A stretch of DNA of 64,000 nt, taken from Flavobacterium sp. (GTDB lineage: Bacteria > Bacteroidota > Bacteroidia > Flavobacteriales > Flavobacteriaceae). This document shows positions 55,163 through 64,000 of this stretch, one piece after another (within the stretch, counting starts at the first letter, position 1; each line of letters begins with the position of its first letter). The position numbers were made by a program, and so were the translations under genes. The stretch spans positions 124,001-188,000 of the forward strand of contig JADKDN010000001.1 of assembly GCA_016718345.1 (NCBI GenBank). Direction: 5' to 3'. The notes below the pieces were generated by a model that had not been told where the DNA came from, did not search any database, and was given only the letters and a program-made list of their open reading frames with translations.

Positions 55163-56431
55163 GTGAAGATGCGCTTTAAGAGTTTATTTTATTTCCTACT
55201 TATTTTTTATAGTTTTTCTGTAAAAGCATCCTACATTCTTTTGCCTATGGATGAAGCATCTCAAAAAAACCATTTGAAGGCCTACGGAATTACGTATTGG
55301 TGTATAGATAAACAATACAAAGCGAGTTGGTTATTAAATTATAGAGGAGGTTCTTTTTTACTTCCAGATGCTGTAGAGATAAGGAAAGAATGCCAAATTC
55401 GAGGAGTTAGTTTTGAAATTTTGTCTGATGGAGAACAAGAATCTATTTTGCAGGAAATTTCAAGTCCTTCTCAAAATATGGACGCAGTAATTTTAGAAAA
55501 AGCTCCAAAAATAGCCGTATATACTCCAAAAGGCAAACAACCATGGGATGATGCCGTCACAATGGTTTTAACTTATGCTGAAATTCCATTTACTTCCATT
55601 TATGATGAAGAAGTATTAAGCGATCAATTATTGTTATACGATTGGTTGCACTTGCATCACGAGGATTTTACAGGACAATATGGTAAATTTTATGGTATAT
55701 ATAGAAATGCACCTTGGTATATTGATCAGAAAAAAGAGGCTGAGGCTCTTGCTTCAAAATTAGGATATAAAAAAGTTTCTGAAGAGAAACTAGCTGTAGC
55801 TAAAAAAATAAGAGATTTTGTTATTGGAGGAGGATTCATGTTTGCGATGTGTTCGGCTACGGATAGTTTCGATATTGCTCTATCGGCCGAAGGAGTAGAT
55901 ATTTGTGAGGCAATGTTTGATGGTGATGCAAGTCAGGCTGATTATCAATCAAAAATTGATTATAGTAAGACATTTGCTTTTAAAAATTTTATTCTTGACA
56001 GAAGATCAGAGCATTATGAATTTTCAGATATTGATATGACAGAGAAAAGAAGAATTCCATTTGAAAAAGATTATTTTACATTAATGGATTTTTCAGCAAA
56101 ATGGGATCCTATACCTAGTATGCTATGTCAAAATCATACACAATTAATTAAGGGATTCATGGGTCAGACCACCTCTTTTGATGAGGAATTCGTAAAATCT
56201 AGTGTTTTAGTAATGGGGAGTTGTGAGTTAAATGGAGAAGCTCGTTATATTCATGGTCAAAAAGGAAAGGGAATGTTTACGTTTTACGGAGGTCACGACC
56301 CTGAAGACTATCAGCACAGAGTTGGAGATGAACCAACAGTACTAGATTTACATTCAAATTCCCCTGGTTTTCGTTTAATTTTAAATAATGTCTTATTTCC
56401 GGCTGCAAGAAAGAAAAAATTAAAAACCTAG
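55163..56431 (+). CDS. Exported protein commonly mislabelled asparagine synthetase B
   Basis: A 422-residue protein (alternative start ATG at 55169) with a signal peptide (FKSLFYFLLIFYSFSVKA). The N-terminal part is like a partial glutamine amidotransferase region (YILLPMDEASQKNHLKAYG). The body includes AVYTPKGKQPWDDAVTM and GGGFMFAMCSATDSFD, more like class I amidotransferase or ThuA-like folds. The active-site Cys-1 and the ATP-pyrophosphatase loop of true AsnB are not seen, and a secreted enzyme could not use ATP. Relatives in Flavobacterium are usually called asparagine synthetase B, as I recall; that is probably a transferred error. The function is unknown. Confidence 0.8.
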   Translation: MKMRFKSLFYFLLIFYSFSVKASYILLPMDEASQKNHLKAYGITYWCIDKQYKASWLLNYRGGSFLLPDAVEIRKECQIRGVSFEILSDGEQESILQEISSPSQNMDAVILEKAPKIAVYTPKGKQPWDDAVTMVLTYAEIPFTSIYDEEVLSDQLLLYDWLHLHHEDFTGQYGKFYGIYRNAPWYIDQKKEAEALASKLGYKKVSEEKLAVAKKIRDFVIGGGFMFAMCSATDSFDIALSAEGVDICEAMFDGDASQADYQSKIDYSKTFAFKNFILDRRSEHYEFSDIDMTEKRRIPFEKDYFTLMDFSAKWDPIPSMLCQNHTQLIKGFMGQTTSFDEEFVKSSVLVMGSCELNGEARYIHGQKGKGMFTFYGGHDPEDYQHRVGDEPTVLDLHSNSPGFRLILNNVLFPAARKKKLKT

Positions 56432-56586
56432 AAGTAAGAATAAACCGATATAAGTGTCGTTTTATCTACTATTTAAGATAATTTGATTCAATTTATAAAA
56501 ATTTCCTATTTTTGCAAAATAAATTAAACAATTCGAATTCATTTTGTTATAAGTCTAAAAGCTGAGATAAAAGATTGATTTAGTTT

Positions 56587-57429
56587 ATGTTAAAAATTAT
56601 GAGAATACAAATTAAATACATTTTATTTATCCTCTTATCTTTCGTAGCATTAATGTCAAATGCGCAAGTAGGAATAAATACAACTGCACCAAATGCTCAA
56701 CTAGAAATTAAATCTAGTGATCAAGCAAATCCAACAATTACAGATGGTTTGATTATTCCTAAAATTGATATTTTTCCATCAACAAATCCTACTGCTGCCC
56801 AACAAGGCATGATGGTATATTTAACTACTACCAGTGGTGTAAATTTTCCAGGGTTTTATTATTGGGATAACAAAGCACTTCCATCTCCAAATTGGGTTGC
56901 AATAGGAAATGGTAGTTCTAGTTCTTTTACCCATTATATTGGAGAGTTGTATGGAGGCGGAATTGTAGTTGCAGTTTGGAAAGAGAGTGGTGTAGAAAAA
57001 GGTTTAATCGCTTCGTTAGTTAATATGAAAACTTCCTCAAACAATGAACTTATAGGTTGGAGCGGAACAGTGAATGCCCTGGTGCCTCTACCTGGAGCAA
57101 CGAGTTTAGTTAATGGTATGTCAAATACTAATGCGATTGTAGCTCAAAATGCTACAGCTAATATGGCCGCGACAATTTGTAAGTCATTCAATGGTGGTGG
57201 TTTCAATGATTGGTATTTACCATCAATATGGGAATTAGATGAATGTTATAAAGCAGCATTTGTAGTAAGTAGCGTCTTGGGGTCATTAAATAGTTTTCAA
57301 TACAACACATATTGGAGTTCAACAGAAAGAGATGCAAATTATGCTTATTATAAGTATTTCGATGCAGGATACAATTACTATAGTACGAAAGGGAATACTT
57401 ATTACGTAAGAGCTGTAAGAAGGTTTTAG
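56587..57429 (+). CDS. Exported DUF1566-type (Lcl C-terminal domain) protein
   Basis: A 280-residue exported protein. The signal region is KYILFILLSFVALMSNAQ, so the start is ATG 56587 or ATG 56599. After it comes a Bacteroidota N-terminal module (VGINTTAPNAQLEIKSSD... GLIIPKIDIFPSTNP... YYWDNKALPSPNWVAIG) known from collagen-like and tail-fibre-like proteins. A DUF1566/Lcl domain follows (FNGGGFNDWYLPSIWELDECYKA, YWSSTERDANYAY). The end (YVRAVRRF) is the normal DUF1566 terminus. The location is probably surface or periplasm. The function is unknown. Confidence 0.8.
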   Translation: MLKIMRIQIKYILFILLSFVALMSNAQVGINTTAPNAQLEIKSSDQANPTITDGLIIPKIDIFPSTNPTAAQQGMMVYLTTTSGVNFPGFYYWDNKALPSPNWVAIGNGSSSSFTHYIGELYGGGIVVAVWKESGVEKGLIASLVNMKTSSNNELIGWSGTVNALVPLPGATSLVNGMSNTNAIVAQNATANMAATICKSFNGGGFNDWYLPSIWELDECYKAAFVVSSVLGSLNSFQYNTYWSSTERDANYAYYKYFDAGYNYYSTKGNTYYVRAVRRF

Positions 57430-57571
57430 TAAACCAACTACCATAAAGTTAACTTCTTTTTCTACTTTGTTCTACAAATTTTTATATAATTGCTTTCAAG
57501 ATGATTATTATCATTTCCCAAATCATTTTTATACTTTTAATTTGTCGCAATAAAACGTAAAAATTTAAAAG

Positions 57572-58342
57572 ATGTTGAAAAATGTAGTAAGGGTGTTTTT
57601 TATTCTTTTCCCTTTAATTTTTTTTGGTCAAGTTCATGCTGAGAAAGAGGTGAACAATCAAACGCAAACTTGGTTTAGTTTGAATACAAATTTAAAATTC
57701 AATGAACATTGGTTATTATTAGCTGATTTCCATGTTAGAAGAAACGATTTTCTAAATCAAGATAGTTTTTATTTTGTCAGAAGCGGTGTGGCTTATGTGC
57801 CAAATTCCAAAGTTTTATTAGTATTGGGTTATGCTCATATGTGGCTTGCTCCCACAAAACACGATTGGAATACTTTTTCGGATGAAAATAGGGTGTATCA
57901 ACAAGCTCAGCTCAGTTCTAAAATTGGTACTATAAGTGTTTTGCAAAGAGTTCGTAATGAACAACGCTGGCAAGAAAAAATTGTCAACGATGAACCCATA
58001 GGAGAAAATCGATTTACAGATAGAGTTCGTTATTTGTTGAGTTTTAATATTCCTATTTTTAAGAGAAGTTCCATGCCGTCATTAGTTGTGTCGGATGAAA
58101 TTTTGATTCATTTTGGTAAAGAGGTAGTTTATAATACTTTTGATCAAAACCGATTTTTTATCGGAATAAAACAAAATGTTAGCCCTAAATTGAGTTTTGA
58201 TTTTGGGTATATGAATGTTTACCAACAAAAATATTCAGGTTACCAATACGACTCTAACCAAACTTTAAGGTTGTTCTTTTACTACAATAATAGTTTTAAA
58301 AATTTAACCCATTTTAGTCATCATACTTCTGGTGACGAGTAA
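57572..58342 (+). CDS. DUF2490 outer-membrane-type protein (second copy)
   Basis: A 256-residue exported protein (signal MLKNVVRVFFILFPLIFFGQV) with strands predicted as a small beta barrel (EHWLLLADFHVRRNDFLNQD, RNEQRWQEKI). It belongs to the same family as 36495-37313 and shares FDQNR near the C terminus. The C-terminal part (NSFKNLTHFSHHTSGDE) is charged and short. The function is unknown. It is convergent with the M14 peptidase gene, the stop codons being 15 bp apart. Confidence 0.82.
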   Translation: MLKNVVRVFFILFPLIFFGQVHAEKEVNNQTQTWFSLNTNLKFNEHWLLLADFHVRRNDFLNQDSFYFVRSGVAYVPNSKVLLVLGYAHMWLAPTKHDWNTFSDENRVYQQAQLSSKIGTISVLQRVRNEQRWQEKIVNDEPIGENRFTDRVRYLLSFNIPIFKRSSMPSLVVSDEILIHFGKEVVYNTFDQNRFFIGIKQNVSPKLSFDFGYMNVYQQKYSGYQYDSNQTLRLFFYYNNSFKNLTHFSHHTSGDE

Positions 58343-58357
58343 AAAATATGGTTTTAA

Positions 58358-60100
58358 TTACATTTCTCTTCCAATAGGGTAAAGCAAGTAGCGCTCATCG
58401 TAATATTTTGTTTTACTGTAAAACCAAGTTAATATGGCATTTTGGTCATTAGCAAAAGTTTTGTCTGATTCCTTTTTTTTCTCAAATTCTATTCTTAATT
58501 CTTGAGAATCTTCAAGCATTTTTTTGGCCATAGGTTCCATTATATAGGCTTCAATATATTCAGTTCGTTGAAAGATAGAGTAAAAAAATCCCCAACTAAA
58601 GAATGAATCTTTTGAACTTGGTTCAAGTAGTAACATAGCCAAGTCTCCTAAAGGTTGGTCTGTGGAAATATAAACAGAACCAGCAGCAAATACTTGTTTA
58701 TGGACTTCTACATTAGTTTTTGCGGTTATTTGAATATGTCCTTCAAAAAGTTGCAATTTATGATTTTCATTTTCAAACTTATAATCAGTAATACGATACA
58801 TTTCAACCTCTACCTCTTGTGGAACTAGAATAGTTTTAGTTTCAATACCATGAAGTTTCAAACGTTCAATAACATCCTCGCATGAGGCAGGAATCCAATA
58901 GCCTTTTGGTCTGGTAATCCAATCGTTAGGAGTATTGTGATTGTAATTAGCAATTTTTGTTGTGATGGGTTTTCCAGTCCATTGTACATAATCAGCATTG
59001 GTTACGGAAGATTTAAGAATTTTTGATTCAATTGCCAAAAGTTGTATGCTGTCAATATTTATTGAATTGTTCTCTGAATTCCATGACATAGGTACTTGGT
59101 TGGGTCTAGTTGCCTTGTCGGTTTCTATGCTTAGCTTTAGTAGTTGACCTTCTTTAGCTAAAATTTTTAAAGTACTCTCAAGCAGAATATAAGTTCCTAA
59201 AACTCTTTGTTTGTATGGTTTCAAAGAATGATTTTCTATCAATATAGAAGGGAGATGTCGGAGTTCTCCATATTCGTTAGAAAATCTTGGGCTTCCTTTA
59301 AAAGAAATATTTCCTTTTGAAAAATCCATTTCATTAGCCGTGTTGAGATAGAAACCAGGAATGTGTCCATTAATTTTTAAATCAGTATCAATAGCGGGTT
59401 TAAATGTATCCGAAAACCATTTGGTAATCATAGGTGAATAACTTTTTTCTCCACCAAAATCATAAGTAATGTCATATTGATAGTCAGCACCATCGGTAAC
59501 ATGAATATCCATATAAAGCGACGGATTATAATCATTTATTACTTTGATAACAGCTCTAATTTCTTTTGTATCAAGTTTTGTATAATCTCTGTTGAGGTTT
59601 AAATTCTGAGCATTTGTTCTCCATCCCATGTTTTTTGGACCACGTTGATTGGGTCTATTGAAGACAGAGGAACGTTCATGAGCGTCGACACTCAAAATGG
59701 GGATAAATAAGAAATTTACGTTATTTACTAATTCTTTTTTAGCACCAAAAGCAATATCGCGCAGCAACATCATCCCAGCATCTTTACCATCAATTTCGCC
59801 AGAGTGAATTCCGGCTTGGGCCAAGAAAAGTGGTTTACTAGAATTCTTTAATGCTGAAGCTGTTATGTTTTTTTCTGATGAGGCAATAATCATGTATATA
59901 GTTCTTCCTTCGAGACTTTTACCAATAGAAACTAGTGTCAATAAGAAATTTGATTTTTCAGCAGATGTTATCCATGGATTATTTGAATTTGCAATTAAGG
60001 ATTCACTTTTACCATGCCATTCTATTACTGGCGGTAGGAAAGTTTGAGAGTTTAGTTGAAAAAATGGAACAAAGAAAAGTAACAGTACTATTTTTTTCAT
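58358..60100 (-). CDS. M14 family zinc carboxypeptidase
   Basis: A 580-residue exported peptidase (signal MKKIVLLLFFVPFFQLNS). Zinc ligands are His99 and Glu102 in AQAGIHSGEIDGKD and His200 in YMDIHVTDG. The catalytic Glu is likely in PSILIENHSLKPY. M14 enzymes remove C-terminal residues. The C-terminal third is a family-specific beta-rich domain. It may serve peptide nutrition with the DPP11-like enzyme; that link is inferred. It is followed on the opposite side by the DUF1624 gene with a 30-bp gap. Confidence 0.88.
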   Translation of the reverse strand: MKKIVLLLFFVPFFQLNSQTFLPPVIEWHGKSESLIANSNNPWITSAEKSNFLLTLVSIGKSLEGRTIYMIIASSEKNITASALKNSSKPLFLAQAGIHSGEIDGKDAGMMLLRDIAFGAKKELVNNVNFLFIPILSVDAHERSSVFNRPNQRGPKNMGWRTNAQNLNLNRDYTKLDTKEIRAVIKVINDYNPSLYMDIHVTDGADYQYDITYDFGGEKSYSPMITKWFSDTFKPAIDTDLKINGHIPGFYLNTANEMDFSKGNISFKGSPRFSNEYGELRHLPSILIENHSLKPYKQRVLGTYILLESTLKILAKEGQLLKLSIETDKATRPNQVPMSWNSENNSINIDSIQLLAIESKILKSSVTNADYVQWTGKPITTKIANYNHNTPNDWITRPKGYWIPASCEDVIERLKLHGIETKTILVPQEVEVEMYRITDYKFENENHKLQLFEGHIQITAKTNVEVHKQVFAAGSVYISTDQPLGDLAMLLLEPSSKDSFFSWGFFYSIFQRTEYIEAYIMEPMAKKMLEDSQELRIEFEKKKESDKTFANDQNAILTWFYSKTKYYDERYLLYPIGREM

Positions 60101-60130
60101 TGGATGGTTTTTAATTGTATCGATTGCTAT

Positions 60131-61324
60131 TTATAAATAACTCAACCACCATTTTTCTTTATGACTGGTTTTGTAGTTATCGTACCATTTGCAAAGTGGA
60201 TACAAACATAGAATCACAAAAATCCAAATAGCATAAACTCCAAGTAAACCAAAGCCTTCGCCGGGAACCACAAACTTCCATTTAAAGATACTTTCTCCTT
60301 CAGCTATTTTTGCTAAAGTATGTCCGTGAATATAAAAACTAATCATCGCTAGAATATGAATCAAATAGATATGCAGAATATAATAGAAGAAAGCTGTTCG
60401 CCCAAAGACTATCATAATTTTAGTAAATCGATTTTCTAATTTTTCTAAATGTGGTAAGAGTAATAGCGCACAACCGATTGTAAAACAAATATATAACAAT
60501 GATGGAGGATATTTGTGAATATTCATAAATGAAAAGAAAGTGTATAAACCGTTTCGTTGTTGCGACCAGATAATAGGATCTCCATAAATGTTTATGCCTC
60601 GCAAAATCACAAATAATGCTAGTAATGCAATTCCAGTTTGGGTTAAAAGTTTTTTTCTTCTTGAGGAGTCAAATTTAGGTAAAAAAAGTTGACCAGTACA
60701 ATACCCCATTATCATTAATCCAAGCCAAGGCAGGAAAGGGTAAGCAATAATTAAGTTGCGGTTTCCAATGATTTGATAGGAAGTCCATTTGCTGCTGTGT
60801 AATAAATCCAACCAAAAACCGCCATTAAAATCTGTTGCTGCTTCTGGGAAATCTAACAAATTGTGTCCAAAAACGATTATCAAACCTATTCCCAAAATTA
60901 ATTTGTAAGGCAACTTGATAAGTAAACCAAGTATAAACATACTAATTCCTATAGACCATATTACACCTAGAGGAAAGCGTTCGTATGCGGGATTAAACGA
61001 CCAAGCAAATGAAATGATAACCAATTCAACAAAGATTAACCATAAGCCGCGTTTCATTAAGAAAATACTCAGTTCAGGTTTGGTTTTCCTCAAGCTTTGT
61101 AAATAAATAGAGATGCCCGAGAGAAAAACAAATGTTGGTGCACAAAAATGAGTGATATATCTAGTAAAATAGAGTGCTGGTGTCGTAGTTTCTAAGTTCA
61201 ATGGATCATCTGTCCAAGCATGAATATGGAAATAATCTCTAACGTGGTCGAGCGCCATAATAACCATTACAATTCCTCGAAGGATATCGATAGATTGAAT
61301 TCTTTTTTGGATAGTTTGTTCCAT
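60131..61324 (-). CDS. DUF1624 / heparan-alpha-glucosaminide N-acetyltransferase-like membrane protein
   Basis: A 397-residue protein with about ten membrane segments. The N-terminal motif RIQSIDILRGIVMVIMALDHVRDYFH is characteristic of this family, which resembles eukaryotic HGSNAT, an enzyme that moves acetyl groups across a membrane. Bacterial substrates are not known. Conserved His in LDHVRDY and the later HNLLDF are in helices. It is transcribed together with the M14 peptidase gene downstream, 30 bp away, so it may belong with it. Confidence 0.87.
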   Translation of the reverse strand: MEQTIQKRIQSIDILRGIVMVIMALDHVRDYFHIHAWTDDPLNLETTTPALYFTRYITHFCAPTFVFLSGISIYLQSLRKTKPELSIFLMKRGLWLIFVELVIISFAWSFNPAYERFPLGVIWSIGISMFILGLLIKLPYKLILGIGLIIVFGHNLLDFPEAATDFNGGFWLDLLHSSKWTSYQIIGNRNLIIAYPFLPWLGLMIMGYCTGQLFLPKFDSSRRKKLLTQTGIALLALFVILRGINIYGDPIIWSQQRNGLYTFFSFMNIHKYPPSLLYICFTIGCALLLLPHLEKLENRFTKIMIVFGRTAFFYYILHIYLIHILAMISFYIHGHTLAKIAEGESIFKWKFVVPGEGFGLLGVYAIWIFVILCLYPLCKWYDNYKTSHKEKWWLSYL

Positions 61325-61506
61325 TGTCTAAATTTTGATTTTTAGTTTAATTCTGTGATTAGAATTTACATGGAGAATCATCAAGTAAGTAAATGGTGTT
61401 TGCTTAGAATGATGAATTTTCAATTCAATGTTAAATCAAAAATAGGAATAATCTTCTGATTTTCAATTCGCTTATTAGAATATAAAATAAGAATGGTTTT
61501 CAGAAT

Positions 61507-61541
61507 AAAAAAATCCCATGCGCCGCGACGAATGGGATTTT
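61507..61541 (-). terminator. Intrinsic terminator after the rplT operon
   Basis: Stem AAATCCCAT/ATGGGATTT (about 61511-61540) around a GC-rich loop, followed by a T run on the reverse strand. It ends the thrS-infC-rpmI-rplT transcript. Confidence 0.85.
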
Positions 61542-61580
61542 CAATAAATAAGTAAGTTAAATGGATTGTACAAACGTTTT

Positions 61581-61925
61581 TTATTTCACTTTTTTCACAA
61601 CTGCTTTGAAAGCTTCTGGGTGATTCATCGCTAAATCAGCTAATACTTTACGGTTCAATTCAATACCGTTTTTCTTAACTAATCCCATGAATTGCGAATA
61701 AGACATTCCTTCCAGTCTAGCTCCAGCGTTAATACGTTGAATCCATAACGAACGGAAGTTTCTCTTATTTTGTTTTCTATCGCGATAAGCATAAACCATC
61801 GCTTTTTCAACTGCGTTTTTAGCTACAGTCCAAACGTTTTTACGGCGACCAAAGAAACCTTTGGCTTGCTTCATTATCTTTTTTCTTCTTGCTCTTTTAG
61901 CAACTGAATTTACTGATCTTGGCAT
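61581..61925 (-). CDS. rplT: 50S ribosomal protein L20
   Basis: The 114-residue L20, with the basic N-terminal extension (MPRSVNSVAKRARRKKIMKQAKGFFGRRKNV) and the globular domain (RRINAGARLEGMSYSQFM-like WIQRINAGARLEGMSYS). L20 binds 23S rRNA early in assembly. It is the last gene of the usual infC-rpmI-rplT group. In other phyla L20 represses this operon through a leader RNA; I cannot see such a leader here. Confidence 0.96.
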   Translation of the reverse strand: MPRSVNSVAKRARRKKIMKQAKGFFGRRKNVWTVAKNAVEKAMVYAYRDRKQNKRNFRSLWIQRINAGARLEGMSYSQFMGLVKKNGIELNRKVLADLAMNHPEAFKAVVKKVK

Positions 61926-62049
61926 AATTTTTCTGTTTTTTGTAGCAGGCGTCCCGAATTAAATCAAGAGAACTTAAGGCCATACTCCAAGGTTATTAAA
62001 TTTTTGTTAACCTAAAGAATTATTTTTAATTGACAATTTATATTGTCGA

Positions 62050-62247
62050 TTAGATAATTCTTAATTGTTGTTTGATGCTTTTCTCATCTGTTTTGTGAAC
62101 TAGCGCTGAATGAGTCAAAGCTAATTTACGTTTTTTAGATTTTTTAGTCAAAATATGACTTTTGAAAGCATGCTTTCTTTTGATTTTTCCAGAACCAGTA
62201 ACTTTAAAACGTTTCTTGGCGCTAGATTTGGTTTTCATTTTAGGCAT
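62050..62247 (-). CDS. rpmI: 50S ribosomal protein L35
   Basis: The 65-residue L35, with the typical motif PKMKTKSSAKKRFKVTGSGK and the basic HAFKSHILTKKSKKRKR-like segment. Structural ribosomal protein. It is followed after 124 bp by rplT and preceded after 96 bp by infC. Confidence 0.96.
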   Translation of the reverse strand: MPKMKTKSSAKKRFKVTGSGKIKRKHAFKSHILTKKSKKRKLALTHSALVHKTDEKSIKQQLRII

Positions 62248-62343
62248 AATTTCCCTAATTTATTTATATTTAACTTACTTACTATTTTTGCGAGCTTGCG
62301 AAGCAATCTCTGTTTATTTTCTGCAAATTTTTTTGCAAAATGT

Positions 62344-62898
62344 TTATTTTTTCTTCTTCGGAGCAATAAACATAATCATTCTTTTTCCTTCTAAAACAGG
62401 CATTGCTTCAACTTTTCCATATTCTTCAAGGTCTGTAGCTAATCGTAGTAACAAGATTTGTCCTTGATCTTTATATATAATAGAACGTCCTTTAAAGAAA
62501 ACAAAAGCTTTTAATTTAGCTCCGTCTTTCAGGAATTTTTCAGCATTTTTTCGTTTAAATTCATAATCATGCTCATCTGTTTGCGGTCCAAAACGAATTT
62601 CTTTAACCACAATTTGAGTAGACTTTGCTTTAAGTTCTTTTTCACGCTTTTTTTGCATGTAAACGAACTTTTTGTAGTCCATTATTTTACAAACAGGTGG
62701 TTCTGCATTTGGAGAAATTTCAACCAAATCAAGTTCTAGTTGATCTGCTAATCGCAAAGCTTCTGAGGTTTTCACGACTCCTGGCTCAACATTATCTCCT
62801 ACAAGGCGAACTTCTGGAACACGAATAAAATTATTAATTCTGTGTTCATCTTTTTTTTCTACTCGAGGTTGGTAACCTCTATTGTTTCTAATTGCTAT
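62344..62898 (-). CDS. infC: Translation initiation factor IF-3, probable AUA start
   Basis: IF-3 keeps the 30S subunit free and checks the start codon. The C domain is complete (KEIRFGPQTDEHDYEFKRKNA to MFIAPKKKK), and the N domain extends upstream of the first canonical start (GTG 62775) without a stop: AIRNNRGYQPRVEKKDEHRIN at the start, then FIRVPEVRLVGDNVEPGV. No ATG/GTG/TTG lies at its beginning. The codon before AIRNN is ATA (62896-62898), which gives 184 residues, as in relatives. Non-standard starts such as AUU are well known for infC because IF-3 restrains its own translation. The stop of thrS lies 17 bp upstream. Confidence 0.88.
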   Translation of the reverse strand: MAIRNNRGYQPRVEKKDEHRINNFIRVPEVRLVGDNVEPGVVKTSEALRLADQLELDLVEISPNAEPPVCKIMDYKKFVYMQKKREKELKAKSTQIVVKEIRFGPQTDEHDYEFKRKNAEKFLKDGAKLKAFVFFKGRSIIYKDQGQILLLRLATDLEEYGKVEAMPVLEGKRMIMFIAPKKKK

Positions 62899-62914
62899 GG
62901 CTATGTTATTTTAG

Positions 62915-64000
62915 TTAAACTTCAAATACTTTTAATGTTTTTGCAACTTCCTCGTTTACAATTCTTACAAATTCTTCAATTGTAACCGTTATATTGCCTT
63001 TACCTTCTTGTCCATGTCTACGCACAGAAATGGTGCCGCTTTTTTCTTCTTCTTCACCAACAATCAGCATAAATGGCATCTTTTGCACTTCAGCGTCTCT
63101 AATTTTCTTACCGATAGTTTCGTTTCGGTTGTCAATTAGGGCGCGAATTTCGTTATTTTCTAGCAGATTTAAAACTTTTTTTGCATAATTTTCATATTTC
63201 TCACTCAAAGACAAGATAATAGCTTGTTCGGGCATGAGCCAAAGCGGGAAATTTCCTGCAGTATGTTCTAACAAAATGGCTATAAATCGTTCCATTGAAC
63301 CAAAAGGTGCACGGTGAATCATAACTGGTCTGTGCAACTCGTTATCCGAACCTTTGTAGGTCAATTCAAAACGCTCAGGTAAATTATAATCTACTTGAAT
63401 GGTTCCTAATTGCCATTGTCTTCCCAAAGCATCTTTTACCATGAAATCCAATTTTGGACCATAGAAAGCGGCTTCGCCATATTCAACGACAGTATTTAAT
63501 CCCTTGTCTCGTGCAGCATTTATTATTGCATTTTCTGCTTTCTCCCAATTTTCATCAGATCCGATGTATTTTTCTCTATTTTCTTGATCTCTCAAAGAGA
63601 TTTGAGCAGTAAAGTTTTCGAATCCTAATGAGCTAAAAACATACAGTACTAAATCAATTACTTTTTTGAATTCTTCATCTAATTGTTCTGGAGTACAAAA
63701 AATATGTGCGTCATCTTGAGTAAATCCACGAACTCGAGTCAGACCATGTAATTCGCCACTTTGTTCATATCGGTAGACAGTTCCAAATTCGGCGTAGCGC
63801 TTAGGTAAATCTTTGTATGACCAAGGCTTGTTGTTGTAAATTTCACAATGATGTGGACAATTCATAGGTTTAAGTAAAAACTCTTCACCTTCAGCAGGGG
63901 TATGGATAGGTTGAAAGCTATCGGCACCATATTTAGCATAATGCCCAGATGTTACATACAATTCTTTTTGACCAATGTGCGGTGTAACCACTTGTTCGTA
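62915..64000 (-). CDS. thrS: Threonyl-tRNA synthetase, C-terminal part (cut by the right edge)
   Basis: The reverse strand is open to the window end, so only the last about 361 codons are present. Class II catalytic motifs are seen: motif 2 (EFGTVYRYEQSGELHGLTRVRGFTQDDAHIF), zinc-ligand region (PMNCPHHCEIY) and motif 3 (PFGSMERFIAILLEHTAG), and the C-terminal anticodon-binding domain (AIILSLSEKYENYAKKVLNLL ... VEEFVRIVNEE). A GTG at 63991 is internal, in VVTPHIG. It heads the thrS-infC-rpmI-rplT group. Confidence 0.95.
   Translation of the reverse strand, partial: YEQVVTPHIGQKELYVTSGHYAKYGADSFQPIHTPAEGEEFLLKPMNCPHHCEIYNNKPWSYKDLPKRYAEFGTVYRYEQSGELHGLTRVRGFTQDDAHIFCTPEQLDEEFKKVIDLVLYVFSSLGFENFTAQISLRDQENREKYIGSDENWEKAENAIINAARDKGLNTVVEYGEAAFYGPKLDFMVKDALGRQWQLGTIQVDYNLPERFELTYKGSDNELHRPVMIHRAPFGSMERFIAILLEHTAGNFPLWLMPEQAIILSLSEKYENYAKKVLNLLENNEIRALIDNRNETIGKKIRDAEVQKMPFMLIVGEEEEKSGTISVRRHGQEGKGNITVTIEEFVRIVNEEVAKTLKVFEV

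Overview
The window looks like chromosomal DNA of a Flavobacterium-type member of the Flavobacteriaceae (Bacteroidota). The grounds are low GC, almost no Shine-Dalgarno sequences, several promoters with the Bacteroidota -7 motif TAnnTTTG, type IX secretion (T9SS) sorting domains, a T9SS plug (DUF5103) protein, an S46 dipeptidyl-peptidase, a transketolase split into two genes, a fused folate/deoxynucleoside kinase, and lipoproteins ending their signals in SC. It is mostly housekeeping DNA. I see no prophage, insertion sequence, rRNA operon, CRISPR array or defence island.

Layout. 0-7 kb: the 5' part of an AsmA-like gene, sppA with a damaged 5' end, the HPPK-deoxynucleoside kinase fusion, a T9SS lectin-like surface protein interrupted by a stop codon, an rRNA/tRNA methyltransferase and a DUF1573 protein. 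7-18 kb: mutS, tRNA-Gly and tRNA-Leu, an Ala-rich lipoprotein, a DPP11-like peptidase, waaA, a DegT aminotransferase, galE with an internal stop, and an M23 peptidase. 18-25 kb: fabD, a compact stress/redox cluster (flavin reductase, 4Fe-4S protein, OsmC, GNAT, pirin), a Crp/Fnr regulator, an aminotransferase, a fatty-acid desaturase missing its middle, and rsmG. 25-28 kb: two clearly broken genes, a T9SS protein and pruA. 28-42 kb: apaG, the T9SS plug protein, a methyltransferase, map, a TetR-ABC-HlyD-TolC exporter operon, a CoA-transferase, gpmI and a DUF5916 protein. 43-49 kb: an L,D-transpeptidase, four tRNAs, aroK, a phosphoribosyltransferase, an Hsp15-like protein, an FKBP-like lipoprotein and the split transketolase. 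49-64 kb: tgt, an LptF/G permease, an EamA transporter, accA, dnaB, a periplasmic protein often mislabelled asparagine synthetase B, secreted proteins, an M14 peptidase, a DUF1624 protein, rplT-rpmI-infC-thrS.

The most unusual overall property is the number of broken genes among healthy ones. Some breaks are single-base changes in homopolymers and cluster together: the sppA 5' end, the waaA/degT intergenic region, and the HlyD/TolC junction. These could be sequencing or assembly errors. Others cannot be explained that way: in-frame nonsense codons in galE and the lectin-like gene, an in-frame loss of about 75-80 residues including a histidine box in the desaturase, and conserved-residue loss plus several frameshifts in pruA. 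These suggest real gene decay. I did not find a convincing undescribed multi-gene system. The best candidates for follow-up are the stress/redox cluster with its 16-bp palindrome, the exporter operon with a degenerate ATPase, the Tgt lacking its zinc cysteines, the AUA-initiated infC and the decay pattern. All comparisons with other genomes are from memory of the families, not from searches.
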